Notes under the pieces: generated by a model
Databases searched by the model: none
What the model saw: the letters and a program-made list of their open reading frames with translations, nothing else
What the model was told of the DNA's origin: nothing
Origin: Ostreococcus lucimarinus CCE9901
Taxonomy: Eukaryota; Chlorophyta; Mamiellophyceae; Mamiellales; Bathycoccaceae
Assembly: GCF_000092065.1 (NCBI RefSeq)
Contig: NC_009375.1
Span: 62,001-126,000, forward strand
Reading direction: 5' to 3'
DNA length: 64,000 bases
Position numbers and translations under genes: made by a program
Shown: positions 49,323 through 58,450 of the stretch, in pieces
How the letters are laid out: every line of letters begins with the position of its first letter
Numbering within the stretch: the first letter of the stretch is position 1

Positions 49323-50771
49323 TCAGTCGGCGACGACGCCCTCGAGAGCGCGCGGGATCGATTGATTCGACGCGCGTAAGACGTGCGCGAGCTCTCGCGC
49401 GTGCTTGCCGTCGCGCAAGATAGAGAAGAACGTGTGCGATTTGCCTTTGCGTCCGGCGCGACCGGTGCGACCGATTCTGTGGACGTATTCCTCGACGCTC
49501 TTCGGAAAGTCGTGGTTGACGACGAGCTTCACGCCGACGACGTCCAAGCCGCGACTGGCAACGTCGGTGCTGATCATGATCGGCGATCGCGCGGCGCGAA
49601 ATTCTTCGAGGACCCAGTCGCGCTCTTTCTGTTCTTTGTCGCCGTGCAAGCCGAGCGCGGGCCAACCCTCCGAACGGAGTCGACGCGTCAGCTGGTCCAC
49701 GAGCGCCTTGGTCTCGACGAAGACCAAGATCGAGCTCCCGTCCATCTCTTCTTCTAAAATATCCATGAGTTTAGCGTACTTTGCCTCCGCGTCTTCGACT
49801 ATGTGCACGATTTGTTCGACGTTTTTCGATGCGAGCAAACCGTCGCCCGCGCCGCCGACGCGCATCTCCACCGGGTCGTTGCGAATAAACTCTCTCGCCA
49901 CTTCTCGCACCTCCACCGGCCACGTCGCGGTGAACAGGAGCGTTTGGCGATCGCAGCGCGTTTGAGCGATGATTCGACGAATCTGCGGCTCGAAACCCAT
50001 GTCGAGCATTCGATCTGCCTCGTCTAGGACGACGAACGACGTTCGTCGCAAATTCGTCTGCCCGCCGTCCAAAAAATCAATCAGGCGGCCCGGCGTCGCG
50101 ACGCAAATCTCGCTCCCTCCTGATTTCAACGCTTTTATTTGCGGACCTTTTGGGACGCCACCGGTAACGCACGCGTGCTTGATCTCGCTCGACGCCGCGA
50201 ATTTGGCGACCTCGAGTTCGATTTGACTCGCCAACTCTCGAGTCGGCGCGAGCACCAACGCGATCGGCCCCTCCCCCTTCTCCAGCACCGGCTGCGCGTT
50301 CACGTGCACGATCGCGGGTAACACGTACGCCAACGTCTTTCCAGACCCCGTCTCCGCGACCGCGATCAAGTCTCGTCCGCTCAGCGCGATCGGCCACGCC
50401 TGGCACTGACACGGCGTCGGCGTCGCCAAACCGCGCTCCTTCAAATCGTCCATCACGTACGCCGGGAACGACGCCTCCTCGAACGTCGTCACGATTTTGG
50501 GCACATCTGCCCCTCGCACCACGCGCACGCCGCGCGCTCGCATCGCGTCTTCCGTCGCTCTCGCGCTTCGCGCCGTCGTCGACGGGTGCTCAAAGTACAA
50601 ATTCTTCGAAAACACCTCCCCATCCCTCACCGTCGCGCTCGTTGACGCGTCTGCGTCGCCCGCGCGGCGCACGGCATCCATGGCGATCTCCGTTCGCGCG
50701 TCTTCGCGCGCGCGCTTGGCGCTTTCGTACGTTTCTCGAGTCGTCCCCGTCGCGGACGAGTTTTCCACCAT
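49323..50771 (-). CDS. DEAD-box ATP-dependent RNA helicase (DDX5/DBP2-like)
   Basis: 482 residues. A Q-motif-like segment ATPTPCQCQAWPIALSGRDLI precedes motif I AETGSGKT, Ia PTRELASQ, motif II DEAD (VLDEADRMLDMGFEPQ), motif III as TAT (LLFTATWP), motif V STDVASRGLDVVGV and motif VI HRIGRTGRAG. TATWP and MLDMGFEPQIRRI are typical of the DDX5/p68-Dbp2 subgroup, but the usual aromatic upstream of the Q motif and the RGG tail are not obvious. The roughly 95 N-terminal residues are charged and variable. The protein probably remodels nuclear RNA in splicing, export or ribosome assembly. The start is divergent to the aminopeptidase gene across about 273 bases. Confidence 0.92.
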   Translation of the reverse strand: MVENSSATGTTRETYESAKRAREDARTEIAMDAVRRAGDADASTSATVRDGEVFSKNLYFEHPSTTARSARATEDAMRARGVRVVRGADVPKIVTTFEEASFPAYVMDDLKERGLATPTPCQCQAWPIALSGRDLIAVAETGSGKTLAYVLPAIVHVNAQPVLEKGEGPIALVLAPTRELASQIELEVAKFAASSEIKHACVTGGVPKGPQIKALKSGGSEICVATPGRLIDFLDGGQTNLRRTSFVVLDEADRMLDMGFEPQIRRIIAQTRCDRQTLLFTATWPVEVREVAREFIRNDPVEMRVGGAGDGLLASKNVEQIVHIVEDAEAKYAKLMDILEEEMDGSSILVFVETKALVDQLTRRLRSEGWPALGLHGDKEQKERDWVLEEFRAARSPIMISTDVASRGLDVVGVKLVVNHDFPKSVEEYVHRIGRTGRAGRKGKSHTFFSILRDGKHARELAHVLRASNQSIPRALEGVVAD

Positions 50772-51044
50772 CGACGTTTCGCCGTCTTTCGCGCGCGTCG
50801 CGCGGCGATTCCGCGCGCCGACGCCGCGCGCGCCCGTTATAAAGCCTTCGCGACGCGCGCGCGCGCCGCGGTCGCGCTCGACGCGACGCGCGCCGCGTCG
50901 CCGCGTTTTGAAGCGCTGGAAAGTGTGCTTTTCGCTCGCAGTCGCGCTCGGCGCCGCACAGCGCGACGACGACGCGCGCCCGGACGCTCGCGCGCGCCGC
51001 GACGAATCCCCGAGACGACGCCCGAGCGAGCGTCGGCGCCGACG

Positions 51045-53807
51045 ATGCGATCGAGCGCGCGAGGCGTCGCGAGCGCGGCGTTTCGAGCGCTGACGTCACG
51101 ACCGAAACCATCGAACGCGACGTCGCGAACGAGCGCGGTGAAGCCGCGCGCGATGACGACGGCGACGGAGACGCCGACGGAGGCGCCGAAGACGATATAT
51201 CTGAAGGATTACGAGCGACCGGCGTACGCGTTCGAAAGGGTGAATTTGGACTTTGAGCTCGGGGAGGCGACGACGACGGTGACGTCGACGATTCGAGTTC
51301 GACCGGCGAACGATGCGAATGGGAAATCGTTGTTCCTGAACGGCGATGAATCGGTGGAGTTGGCGGCGATCGAGGTGGACGGCGCGAAATTCACGACGTA
51401 CGAACGGACGGGGAAGGGGATCACGCTGCGCGCGCTGCCGACGGAGGCGTTTGATTTGCGAGTGACGACGACGATTAAGCCGCAAGAGAACACCGCGCTC
51501 GAGGGACTTTATAAGTCGTCTGGGAACTTTTGCACGCAATGCGAGGCGGAAGGTTTCCGACGAATCACGTTTTATCAAGATAGACCGGATGTGATGTCGA
51601 TATTCACGACGCGCATCACGGCGGATAAGACGAAGTATCCGGTGCTGCTCGGCAACGGAAACTTGGTGGATTCTGGAGATTTGGAGGGTGGTAAGCACTT
51701 CACCGTGTGGGAAGATCCGTGGGCAAAACCGTGTTACCTTTTCGCGCTCGTCGCGGGTGATCTCGGGATGGTGGAGGATAAATTCAAGACGATGACGGGC
51801 AAAGAAGTGACGCTTCGCATCTTCACCGAGACGCACAACTTGGACAAGTGCGCGCACGCGATGACGAGCTTGATCAAATCCATGAAATGGGACGAAGACA
51901 CGTATGGTTTGGAGTACGACTTGGAGCTTTTCAACATCGTCGCCGTGGACGATTTCAACATGGGCGCCATGGAGAACAAGTCGCTGAACATTTTCAACTC
52001 GCGTCTCGTGTTGGCGACGCCGCAGAGCGCCACGGATGCCGATTACGCCGCCATTGAAGGTGTCGTGGCGCACGAATACTTTCACAACTACACTGGAAAC
52101 CGTGTGACGTGTCGTGATTGGTTCCAACTGTCCCTCAAGGAAGGGCTGACTGTGTACAGAGACCAAGAGTTCAGCGCGGATATGAACTCGCGAGGCGTCA
52201 AGCGCATCGGCGACGTCTCGCGCCTTCGCATGGCGCAATTCGCCCAAGACGCGGGTCCGATGGCGCACCCGATTCGCCCGGAATCGTACATTAAGATGGA
52301 TAACTTTTACACCGTGACAGTTTACGAAAAGGGAGCGGAAGTCGTGCGCATGTACGAGACGCTCCTCGGCAAGGATGGGTTCCGCAAGGGGATGGATTTG
52401 TACTTTGAACGTCACGACGGTCAAGCGGTGACGACGGAGGATTTCTTCGCCGCCATGTGCGACGCCAACGGTGCGGACTTGTCCACGTTCAAGCCCTGGT
52501 ACTCCCAAGCGGGTACGCCGCGCGTCACCGCGAACGGGTCTTACGACGCCGCCGCGAAGACGTTCACCCTCGAATGCTCGCAAGTGGTTCCGAAAACGCC
52601 CGGTCAAGACTCCAAGGTTCCGGTCTTGTGCCCGATCGCCGTTGGTCTCGTTGGTCCCGACGGTGCAGACATGAACCTCACGATCGACGGCAAATCCCAC
52701 GGCACGACGGCGGTGCTTCGTTTCGATCAAGCCTCGGCGACGTACACTTTCACCGGCGTCGACGCCAAGCCCGTGCCGAGCATCTTGCGCAACTTCAGCG
52801 CGCCCGTGCGTTTGACGACCAACTTGACGCAAGACGACTTGTTGTTCCTCATGGCGAACGACTCGGACGCGTTCAACCGATGGGAGGCTGGGCAGACGCT
52901 GCTCAGAAACCTCTGCCTGGATCTGATCAAGGGCGGCGAGCAGTCATTCAAGATGAACGACGCCATCACGGCGGCGATGCGCACGATTCTTTCGGGCGCC
53001 AAGGCTGCCGACGCGGACAAGGCGTTCATCGCGCGCGCCATGATGGTGCCTTCCGAGGGCGAGCTGAGCGACATGCTCGAAGAGGGCACGGTGGATCCCG
53101 CCGCCGTGCACGCCGCTCGCGACTTTGTCATGAAGACGCTCGCCACGGAGCTTCGCGCTGAGTTGGAAGCCACGGCGCAAGCGAACAGCGCCGCGGTGTA
53201 TTCGAACGAACCCGCCGATCGCGCCGCGCGATCGCTGAAAAACGCGTGCATCGGATATTTGTCGTATTTGGACGCGCCGGAAATCGCCGCGATGACGTAC
53301 GAGCGCTACGTCGCCGCGGACAACATGACGGATAAGATTGCCGCCCTGAGCGCGCTCAGCGGCAAAGACTGCGACGAACGCATCAAAGCCATCGATGCGT
53401 TTTACGCCGAGTGGTCGCACGACCCGCTCGTCATGAACAAATGGCTCAGCATCCAAGCCGCGTCGTCGCTCCCGAACAACCTCGCCAACGTTCGCGCGCT
53501 CGCCGCCGGCTCCGCCTTCGACATCAAGAACCCCAACAAAGTGTACTCCCTCATCGGTGGTTTCTGCGCCTCTCCCACCAACTTTCACGCCATCGACGGC
53601 TCCGGTTACGAATTCCTCGCCGACATCGTCCTCGAGCTCGACGATCTCAACGGCCAAGTCGCCTCTCGCATGGTGTCCGCGTTTACGCGTTGGCGCAAAT
53701 TCGAGCCGACGCGCGCGTCGGCGATGAAGGCGCAGCTCGAGCGCATCGCCGCCAAGACGGGTCTGAGCGAAAACGTCTTCGAGATCGTCTCCAAGTCGCT
53801 CGAGTGA
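51045..53807 (+). CDS. M1-family aminopeptidase N (PepN type)
   Basis: 920 residues from the ATG at 51045. The first 45 are Ser/Arg/Ala-rich without acidic residues, a plausible organelle transit peptide; MTTATETP at residue 37 could be a second start. The substrate-binding GAMEN motif is in FNMGAMENKSLNIFNS near residue 306. The zinc site VVAHEYFHNYTGNRVTCRDWF (HExxH, near 343) is followed by the distal Glu in SLKEGLTVYRDQEF. Length and domain order match the bacterial PepN clade that plants and algae carry, rather than animal puromycin-sensitive types. It removes N-terminal residues from peptides, in plants finishing transit-peptide and protein turnover in organelles and cytosol. The coding region is complete. 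Confidence 0.95.
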   Translation: MRSSARGVASAAFRALTSRPKPSNATSRTSAVKPRAMTTATETPTEAPKTIYLKDYERPAYAFERVNLDFELGEATTTVTSTIRVRPANDANGKSLFLNGDESVELAAIEVDGAKFTTYERTGKGITLRALPTEAFDLRVTTTIKPQENTALEGLYKSSGNFCTQCEAEGFRRITFYQDRPDVMSIFTTRITADKTKYPVLLGNGNLVDSGDLEGGKHFTVWEDPWAKPCYLFALVAGDLGMVEDKFKTMTGKEVTLRIFTETHNLDKCAHAMTSLIKSMKWDEDTYGLEYDLELFNIVAVDDFNMGAMENKSLNIFNSRLVLATPQSATDADYAAIEGVVAHEYFHNYTGNRVTCRDWFQLSLKEGLTVYRDQEFSADMNSRGVKRIGDVSRLRMAQFAQDAGPMAHPIRPESYIKMDNFYTVTVYEKGAEVVRMYETLLGKDGFRKGMDLYFERHDGQAVTTEDFFAAMCDANGADLSTFKPWYSQAGTPRVTANGSYDAAAKTFTLECSQVVPKTPGQDSKVPVLCPIAVGLVGPDGADMNLTIDGKSHGTTAVLRFDQASATYTFTGVDAKPVPSILRNFSAPVRLTTNLTQDDLLFLMANDSDAFNRWEAGQTLLRNLCLDLIKGGEQSFKMNDAITAAMRTILSGAKAADADKAFIARAMMVPSEGELSDMLEEGTVDPAAVHAARDFVMKTLATELRAELEATAQANSAAVYSNEPADRAARSLKNACIGYLSYLDAPEIAAMTYERYVAADNMTDKIAALSALSGKDCDERIKAIDAFYAEWSHDPLVMNKWLSIQAASSLPNNLANVRALAAGSAFDIKNPNKVYSLIGGFCASPTNFHAIDGSGYEFLADIVLELDDLNGQVASRMVSAFTRWRKFEPTRASAMKAQLERIAAKTGLSENVFEIVSKSLE

Positions 53808-53984
53808 TCGCGCGACGCGCCTCGGTTTCAACGCTAAGACCGCGCATTCGTTCCTTCGCGTCTCCGTCCCTCTCGCGCGTTCGCTCGCGGCGTCGCCCGT
53901 CGTCCATCGCCGCGCCATCGCGCGCCACTCCGCGCCCCTGCCGCGCGCGCGCGGCGCGCACGGCGACGCCCGGGTCGAGCGCGC

Positions 53985-54926
53985 ATGCCGCCTCCCTCCC
54001 GCGTCCCTGCCGACGCCGATCGCGCGCGCGCGCGCCGCGAAACGCGCCGCGACGCTTCGTCGTCGGCGACCGACCGACCGCCGTCGTTCGCGCGTTCCCT
54101 CCGCGTCGGCATCGCGAGCGGCGCGTGCGCCGGCATCGCGTGCCAGCTCGTGCTGTTCCCGCTGAACACGCTCAAGACGCGCGCGCAGGCGGGCGGGCGA
54201 TTGACCGCGGACCGGCTGTACGGCGGCGTCGCGGCGGAGCTGCTCGGCGCGGCGCCGGGCACCGCGTTGTTCATGTCGGCGTACGAGTGCGCGAAGAGCA
54301 CGCTCGGGTTGGACCCGTCGATCGCGGCGATGCTCGGCGCGCTGGCGTCGAGCGCGGTGCTGGCGCCGATGGAGCTGATCGCGCGGCGAATGCAAGTGTC
54401 GCGGTTGAGCCTGGCGACGGCGGCGAGGCTGTCGGCGAGACGAGGAGAGCTGTTCGCGGGATTCGGAAGCTTTCTGGCGAGGGAACTGCCGTTCGACACG
54501 ATCCAGATGAGCGCGTTCGAGGCGATGAAACGAGCGACGCTGGCGATCGAGGGCGCGGCGGCGGACGAGAGCGGGAAGAAGACGAAGAAGAAGAGAGCGC
54601 TGGGGAAGCGACAGACGGCGATCATCGGCGGCGTCGCGGGCGGTCTCACGGGATTGGTGACGACGCCGTTTGACGTCTCGCGCACGGCGCACGTGTGCGC
54701 GTCTTCGATGGGAATCGATCTCAAGACGCATCCAAAGGGATTGGCGGGGTTGAAACGACTGAAGGAGAGGTTCGGGATGTCGTTTTTCTTTCGCGGCGCG
54801 GCGCCGCGCGCGCTGGAAATCGGTTTGGGCGGGGTGATTTACTTCACCGTCATCGAAACCACGAGGAGGTACTTTGAGTCGTCGTCCAGAGAGACGAAAG
54901 ACGCGAAGGTTTTGAAAACCGTGTAG
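53985..54926 (+). CDS. Mitochondrial carrier family transporter (SAM-carrier-like)
   Basis: 313 residues. Three related segments of about 90 residues each carry a carrier signature. Repeat 1 is FPLNTLKTRAQAGG (P-x-[D/E]-x-x-[K/R] with Asn for the acidic residue). Repeat 2 is APMELIARRMQVS and repeat 3 is TPFDVSRTAHVCA. Gly-rich helix starts (GIASGACAGIACQLV, IIGGVAGGLTGLVT) and an inter-repeat ELPFDTIQMSAFEAMK segment fit S-adenosylmethionine-carrier relatives. The family moves metabolites across the inner mitochondrial or plastid envelope membrane. The Arg/Asp-rich first 35 residues could be a targeting extension. The substrate is not certain. Its stop is about 137 bases from that of the convergent Era gene. 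Confidence 0.85.
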   Translation: MPPPSRVPADADRARARRETRRDASSSATDRPPSFARSLRVGIASGACAGIACQLVLFPLNTLKTRAQAGGRLTADRLYGGVAAELLGAAPGTALFMSAYECAKSTLGLDPSIAAMLGALASSAVLAPMELIARRMQVSRLSLATAARLSARRGELFAGFGSFLARELPFDTIQMSAFEAMKRATLAIEGAAADESGKKTKKKRALGKRQTAIIGGVAGGLTGLVTTPFDVSRTAHVCASSMGIDLKTHPKGLAGLKRLKERFGMSFFFRGAAPRALEIGLGGVIYFTVIETTRRYFESSSRETKDAKVLKTV

Positions 54927-55063
54927 TCGCGTCGCGCTTCGAAGCGAGGCGCGTCGTGTTTAACGTTATTGTGCAGTTGTGATTGATTTGTTGTTGTTTA
55001 CCGCTACGAGACGCCCCGAAGGTTGTCCGCGCCGCGTCCATCTACGACTACGCCTACGACTAA

Positions 55064-56383
55064 TCAGTACTGCTCCGCGAACACGACGTCATCGCTGCGA
55101 TAGTTCTTCTTCTTCTTCTTCAGTCTCACGTTCAGGATCAAGTGCACTTTGCGATTGAGCGCGCGCTCGAGCATCGCTCTGGCGTTGATGCCGATTCGCC
55201 CGACGACTTCGCCCGACTTTCCGACGACTATTTTCCTCTGCGACGCGGTGTCGACTAAAATATTTTGCTCTATGCGCGCGTCACCGTTTCTAAAGTCTTC
55301 CCACGAGACGTGCGCGATGTCGATGCCGTACGGTAAATCTTCGTGCACGCCGTCGTACACGCTCTCGCGCACGATTTCCAGCGCCCTCTGCGCCGGCGTC
55401 ATATCGCTCGTCGACGTCGCGTCGAACTCCCACGGCGCCTCCCGAGCGCCGGCGACGATGTGATCCATCAGCGCTCTCGTTCCCGCCCCCGTGAGCGCGC
55501 TGACGGGAAACACGCGCGCGAATTCAAAATCCCCCGCGGCGCGGAAATCGTCCACCATCTTCGTCAACCCCGCGCGTCGCTCCTTCGGAATCTTATCAAC
55601 CTTATTCAGCACCAGCACCGCCTCCGGCGGCGCGCGCATCTCCCCCAGCGCCGCTCGCGTCTTTCGCACCGCCTCCAGCACGCGCAAATCCCGTCGCTCC
55701 AACTGTCTCGCCGCGTCCACGACGAAGACCAACGCGTCGCACTCGCTCGCCAGCGCCGTCGCGTCCTCCACCTTTCTCGCGTGCGCCGCGTTCCTGTAGT
55801 GCTCGCGCCCCACGATCCCCGGCGCGTCCACGAACACCACCTGCGCGTCCCCGACCGTGCGCACCCCCAGCGCGCGCGTCCGCGTCGTGTTCGTCTTTCG
55901 ACTCACCGCGCTCACCGCGTCGCCGACGAGCGCGCACGCCAGCGCGCTCTTCCCCGCGTTCGGCGCGCCCAGCACGCCGACCCGCGACAACTTTTCGACG
56001 CGACGCGCGCCGTCGTCGCGGTACGCGCCGTCGCGCGCGTCCGCGCGCGCCGTCGCGTCCCACGCGCGCGCTCGCCGCGCCGCCGCCGCCGCCGCCGCGC
56101 GCGTCGACCGCGCGATCGCCGCCGCCACCGCCGCGCGTCGACGCTTCGACTCCAGGTACGACGACGACGGCGCGCACCGCGACGACGTCGTCCCGTCGCA
56201 CGCGCCGCGCGCGCGCGCGCCGCGACGCCACCGCGACGCCGGCATCGACGACGACGTCGATTCGCGCCCTTCGCCGCCGCCGACGCGCGGCGCGGCGTCC
56301 GCGACCGCCGACGCGCCGCGCGCGGGTCGCGACGCGTTCGACGCGCCCGCGACGACGCGACGAAGCGCGCGCGACGCCGACAT
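55064..56383 (-). CDS. ERA: Era-like GTPase with KH domain, probably organellar
   Basis: 439 residues from the ATG at 56383; the frame is open further upstream but only as Arg-rich sequence. Residues 1-130 are Arg/Ala/Ser-rich, a long organelle transit-like region. The G domain has G1 GAPNAGKSALACALVG (137-152), G2 as KTNTTRTR (163-170), G3 DAPGIVG (187-193) and G4 NKVDK. The C-terminal KH domain shows RKIVVGKSGEVVGRIGINAR (G-x-x-G as GKSG) and LERALNRKVHLILNVRL. Era binds 16S-type rRNA during small-subunit assembly; nuclear-encoded copies act in plastid or mitochondrion. The start is only 69 bases from the divergent tail-anchored protein gene. Confidence 0.93.
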   Translation of the reverse strand: MSASRALRRVVAGASNASRPARGASAVADAAPRVGGGEGRESTSSSMPASRWRRGARARGACDGTTSSRCAPSSSYLESKRRRAAVAAAIARSTRAAAAAAARRARAWDATARADARDGAYRDDGARRVEKLSRVGVLGAPNAGKSALACALVGDAVSAVSRKTNTTRTRALGVRTVGDAQVVFVDAPGIVGREHYRNAAHARKVEDATALASECDALVFVVDAARQLERRDLRVLEAVRKTRAALGEMRAPPEAVLVLNKVDKIPKERRAGLTKMVDDFRAAGDFEFARVFPVSALTGAGTRALMDHIVAGAREAPWEFDATSTSDMTPAQRALEIVRESVYDGVHEDLPYGIDIAHVSWEDFRNGDARIEQNILVDTASQRKIVVGKSGEVVGRIGINARAMLERALNRKVHLILNVRLKKKKKNYRSDDVVFAEQY

Positions 56384-56452
56384 CGCGACGCACGAACGCG
56401 AATCGATTCGATCCTCGCGCGGCACTGTGCCGCGCGCGTCGACCGCGCCGCG

Positions 56453-56890
56453 ATGCGCGTCGCGCGCGCGGACGTCGCGACGACGAGCGAAGACGCCGCG
56501 ACGACGGCGACGACCTCGATCGACGCGGCGAAACCGCCCTCGACGGCGACGCGGCGCCGCGAGCTGGACAAAGCCGAGAAGAAGGCGCGGCGAATGGCCG
56601 AGATCGACGCGTTCTTGCGAGCGCGCGAAGTCGCCGCGGCGCGCGAAGACGCGTCGCGGGATGACGCGGACGGCGACGCGTCGAACGGCGCGGCTCGACG
56701 ACGCGAAAACGAAAAGAAAAAGAAACCGACCGCCGCGGCCGACGGCGTCGCCGCCGCGGCCGACGGCGCGCGCGTCTCGCGCGAGTGGTTCGCCGCCTTC
56801 GCCGTCGTCGCGTTCTTCGCCGTCGTCGGCGGCGCGTATTCCTTGTATTCTTTCGTCGCGCGCGTGGCGTCGCGCGCGTTCGCGTCGTAG
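56453..56890 (+). CDS. Small tail-anchored membrane protein, unknown
   Basis: 145 residues from the ATG at 56453. The N-terminal part is Thr/Ala-rich, followed by a charged helix (RRRELDKAEKKARRMAEIDAF and AREVAAAREDASRDDADGD). A Lys-rich linker RRRENEKKKKP leads to a single C-terminal hydrophobic span (WFAAFAVVAFFAVVGGAYSL) and a short basic tail. That is the arrangement of a tail-anchored protein with a cytosolic (or stromal) N-terminus. I recognise no family. The neighbouring reverse-strand Era gene begins 69 bases away, so they share a minimal promoter region. Confidence 0.62.
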   Translation: MRVARADVATTSEDAATTATTSIDAAKPPSTATRRRELDKAEKKARRMAEIDAFLRAREVAAAREDASRDDADGDASNGAARRRENEKKKKPTAAADGVAAAADGARVSREWFAAFAVVAFFAVVGGAYSLYSFVARVASRAFAS

Positions 56891-57171
56891 CGTCGTCAGG
56901 CGTCGCGCGCGTTCGCGTCGTAGCGTTGGCAACGACCAAACGAAAATCCGCGCCCATCGGTTCCCGACTCGTCGCGCGTTCCGAGACCGCCGAGAATCGG
57001 CGCGTTCCGATACCGCCGAGGATCGAATCGACGAAAATCGACGCGGCGCGTCGCCGCGCGAGCGGTCGCGGTCGACGCCGCGCCGCAGTTCGCGACGTGC
57101 GCTCGGGGTGGGCGTCTCCGGACAGTCGGCGCGGCCACCTCGCGCGCGACGTCCGAGACGCGCGCGGGCGC

Positions 57172-57768
57172 ATGTGCCTGATCACGGACGAACACGGGAA
57201 CGCGCTTCCGGCGCTCGCGCGGTCGCCGGCGATGGGAACGTCGTCGAGCCGGGTGAAGGTGCCCTCGCCGCGGCGAGACGCGGCGGCGCGACGGGACGTC
57301 GCGAGCGCGCCGGCGTCGCCGCGCCGCGCGCGACGCGCGCCGAAGCGCGAGGACGCGAACGCGCGCGTCGAGTTTCGTCCGCGCGCGGTCTCGCGCGACG
57401 CGCGAAAGCACCGGCGCGCGAAGAGCGAAGAGGCGCGCGCGCGGGACGTCCCGAGACGAGAACGAGAACGAGAACGAGAACGCGCGGGGACGCTTTTCCA
57501 AGATTTCGACGCGCTCGGGATCGAACGGCGCGACGATTCGTCGGAATCGTCGCGCGCGGACGAGGGCGAACGACGCGCGAAGCCTCGCGTGGGTTACGCC
57601 TCGGTGGCGCCGATGAAGGAAATTCTACAGACCCGCGGGGGCTCCGCGCTCGAGGCGCTCGGGATTTTATTTCGAGATTCCGATCGAGAATTCGAGCGCG
57701 CGGCGGCGACGACGACGCCGTCGAGCGATGATTATTCTCGTCGTCTATCCTCGCGAGACGCGCTGTGA
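57172..57768 (+). CDS. Unknown basic protein with conserved-looking C-terminus
   Basis: 198 residues from the ATG at 57172 (MCLITDEHGNALPALARSP). Most of the sequence is Arg/Ala/Glu-rich and probably disordered, with a block of RE repeats near 57460-57480. The last 60 residues are less biased and include VGYASVAPMKEILQTRGGSALEALGILF, which looks like a structured segment. No targeting signal, membrane span or known motif is visible. The upstream frame is open but only as Arg-rich sequence. The call rests on the start context, absence of stops and codon bias at the two ends; a longer or spliced gene is possible. Confidence 0.5.
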   Translation: MCLITDEHGNALPALARSPAMGTSSSRVKVPSPRRDAAARRDVASAPASPRRARRAPKREDANARVEFRPRAVSRDARKHRRAKSEEARARDVPRRERERERERAGTLFQDFDALGIERRDDSSESSRADEGERRAKPRVGYASVAPMKEILQTRGGSALEALGILFRDSDREFERAAATTTPSSDDYSRRLSSRDAL

Positions 57769-57993
57769 TGCGGACCGGTCGCGCGTCGGCGAAACATTTT
57801 TTGAGTGAAATTTGGTCGGAACGGCGAGGACGCCGTCGAGGTCGGCGTCCCGTCGCGAACTCGCGACGCGCTCACGAAACCATCCCGCGATGCACCCACG
57901 AAACCATTCTTTTGTAACAACAGCGCGCTACGAGATCCACGCGCGTTCGCGCCATCCGCGCGATCGATCGCGTCTTTAAAGAACCGCTCGCGA

Positions 57994-58371
57994 TCAACCG
58001 AACGCGATTCTCGCCGCGACGGCGACCGCCGCGAAACCGAGGGACGCGCCCGCGCCCATCGCGAACGCCGACCCGATCTGCGTCCCGATTCCCTCGCGCG
58101 CGGACGCGCCTGGATCGTCCGCTAAAAATTCCGTCGCGGGGCGCGGCGCGCCGACCGCGGAGGTTTCGCCGGTGCGAGGATTCCAAAAGTACACGCGCCG
58201 CGTCTCGCGGTCCACCACCGGTCGCCAAGGATTGGCGTCCGACGACGACGACGACGACGCGACGTCGCTCGAGTCGCGGCGGACGACGTCTTTGCCCGCG
58301 CCGGACGCGAACGCGCGCGCGTCGGCGACGCGCGGGACGAGGCGCGCGAGGCGACGGAGGGGCGGGGACAT
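57994..58371 (-). CDS. Small WW-like, membrane-anchored organellar protein
   Basis: 125 residues from the ATG at 58371; an in-frame ATG at 58443 would add 24 residues. The start MSPPLRRLARLVPRVADARAFAS is a good mitochondrial presequence. A Ser run precedes NPWRPVVDRETRRVYFWNPRTG, which has the spacing of a WW domain (W ... Y-F-W-N-x-x-T-G-E-T), although the first Trp context is unusual. A final hydrophobic Gly/Ala-rich helix (GSAFAMGAGASLGFAAVAVAARIAFG) could anchor it to a membrane. No known family is recognised. eIF3e lies 79 bases away on the same strand, with its stop facing this start. Confidence 0.7.
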   Translation of the reverse strand: MSPPLRRLARLVPRVADARAFASGAGKDVVRRDSSDVASSSSSSDANPWRPVVDRETRRVYFWNPRTGETSAVGAPRPATEFLADDPGASAREGIGTQIGSAFAMGAGASLGFAAVAVAARIAFG

Positions 58372-58450
58372 CGCGCGCGCGAGGCGAAGTGACGCGAGGG
58401 ACGCGGCGCGGCGCGAACTATACCGGTGCGTTGACGATGACAAATTGTCG

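Noticed and set aside
51096-52832. Reverse frame of 578 codons within the aminopeptidase gene
   Set aside because: Exact antisense of the M1 catalytic domain, Arg/His-rich and without motifs.
55602-57731. Several 500-600 codon frames on both strands around the Era region
   Set aside because: Poly-Arg shadows produced by CG-rich sequence. Only the Era, tail-anchored and 57172 frames have plausible starts and composition.
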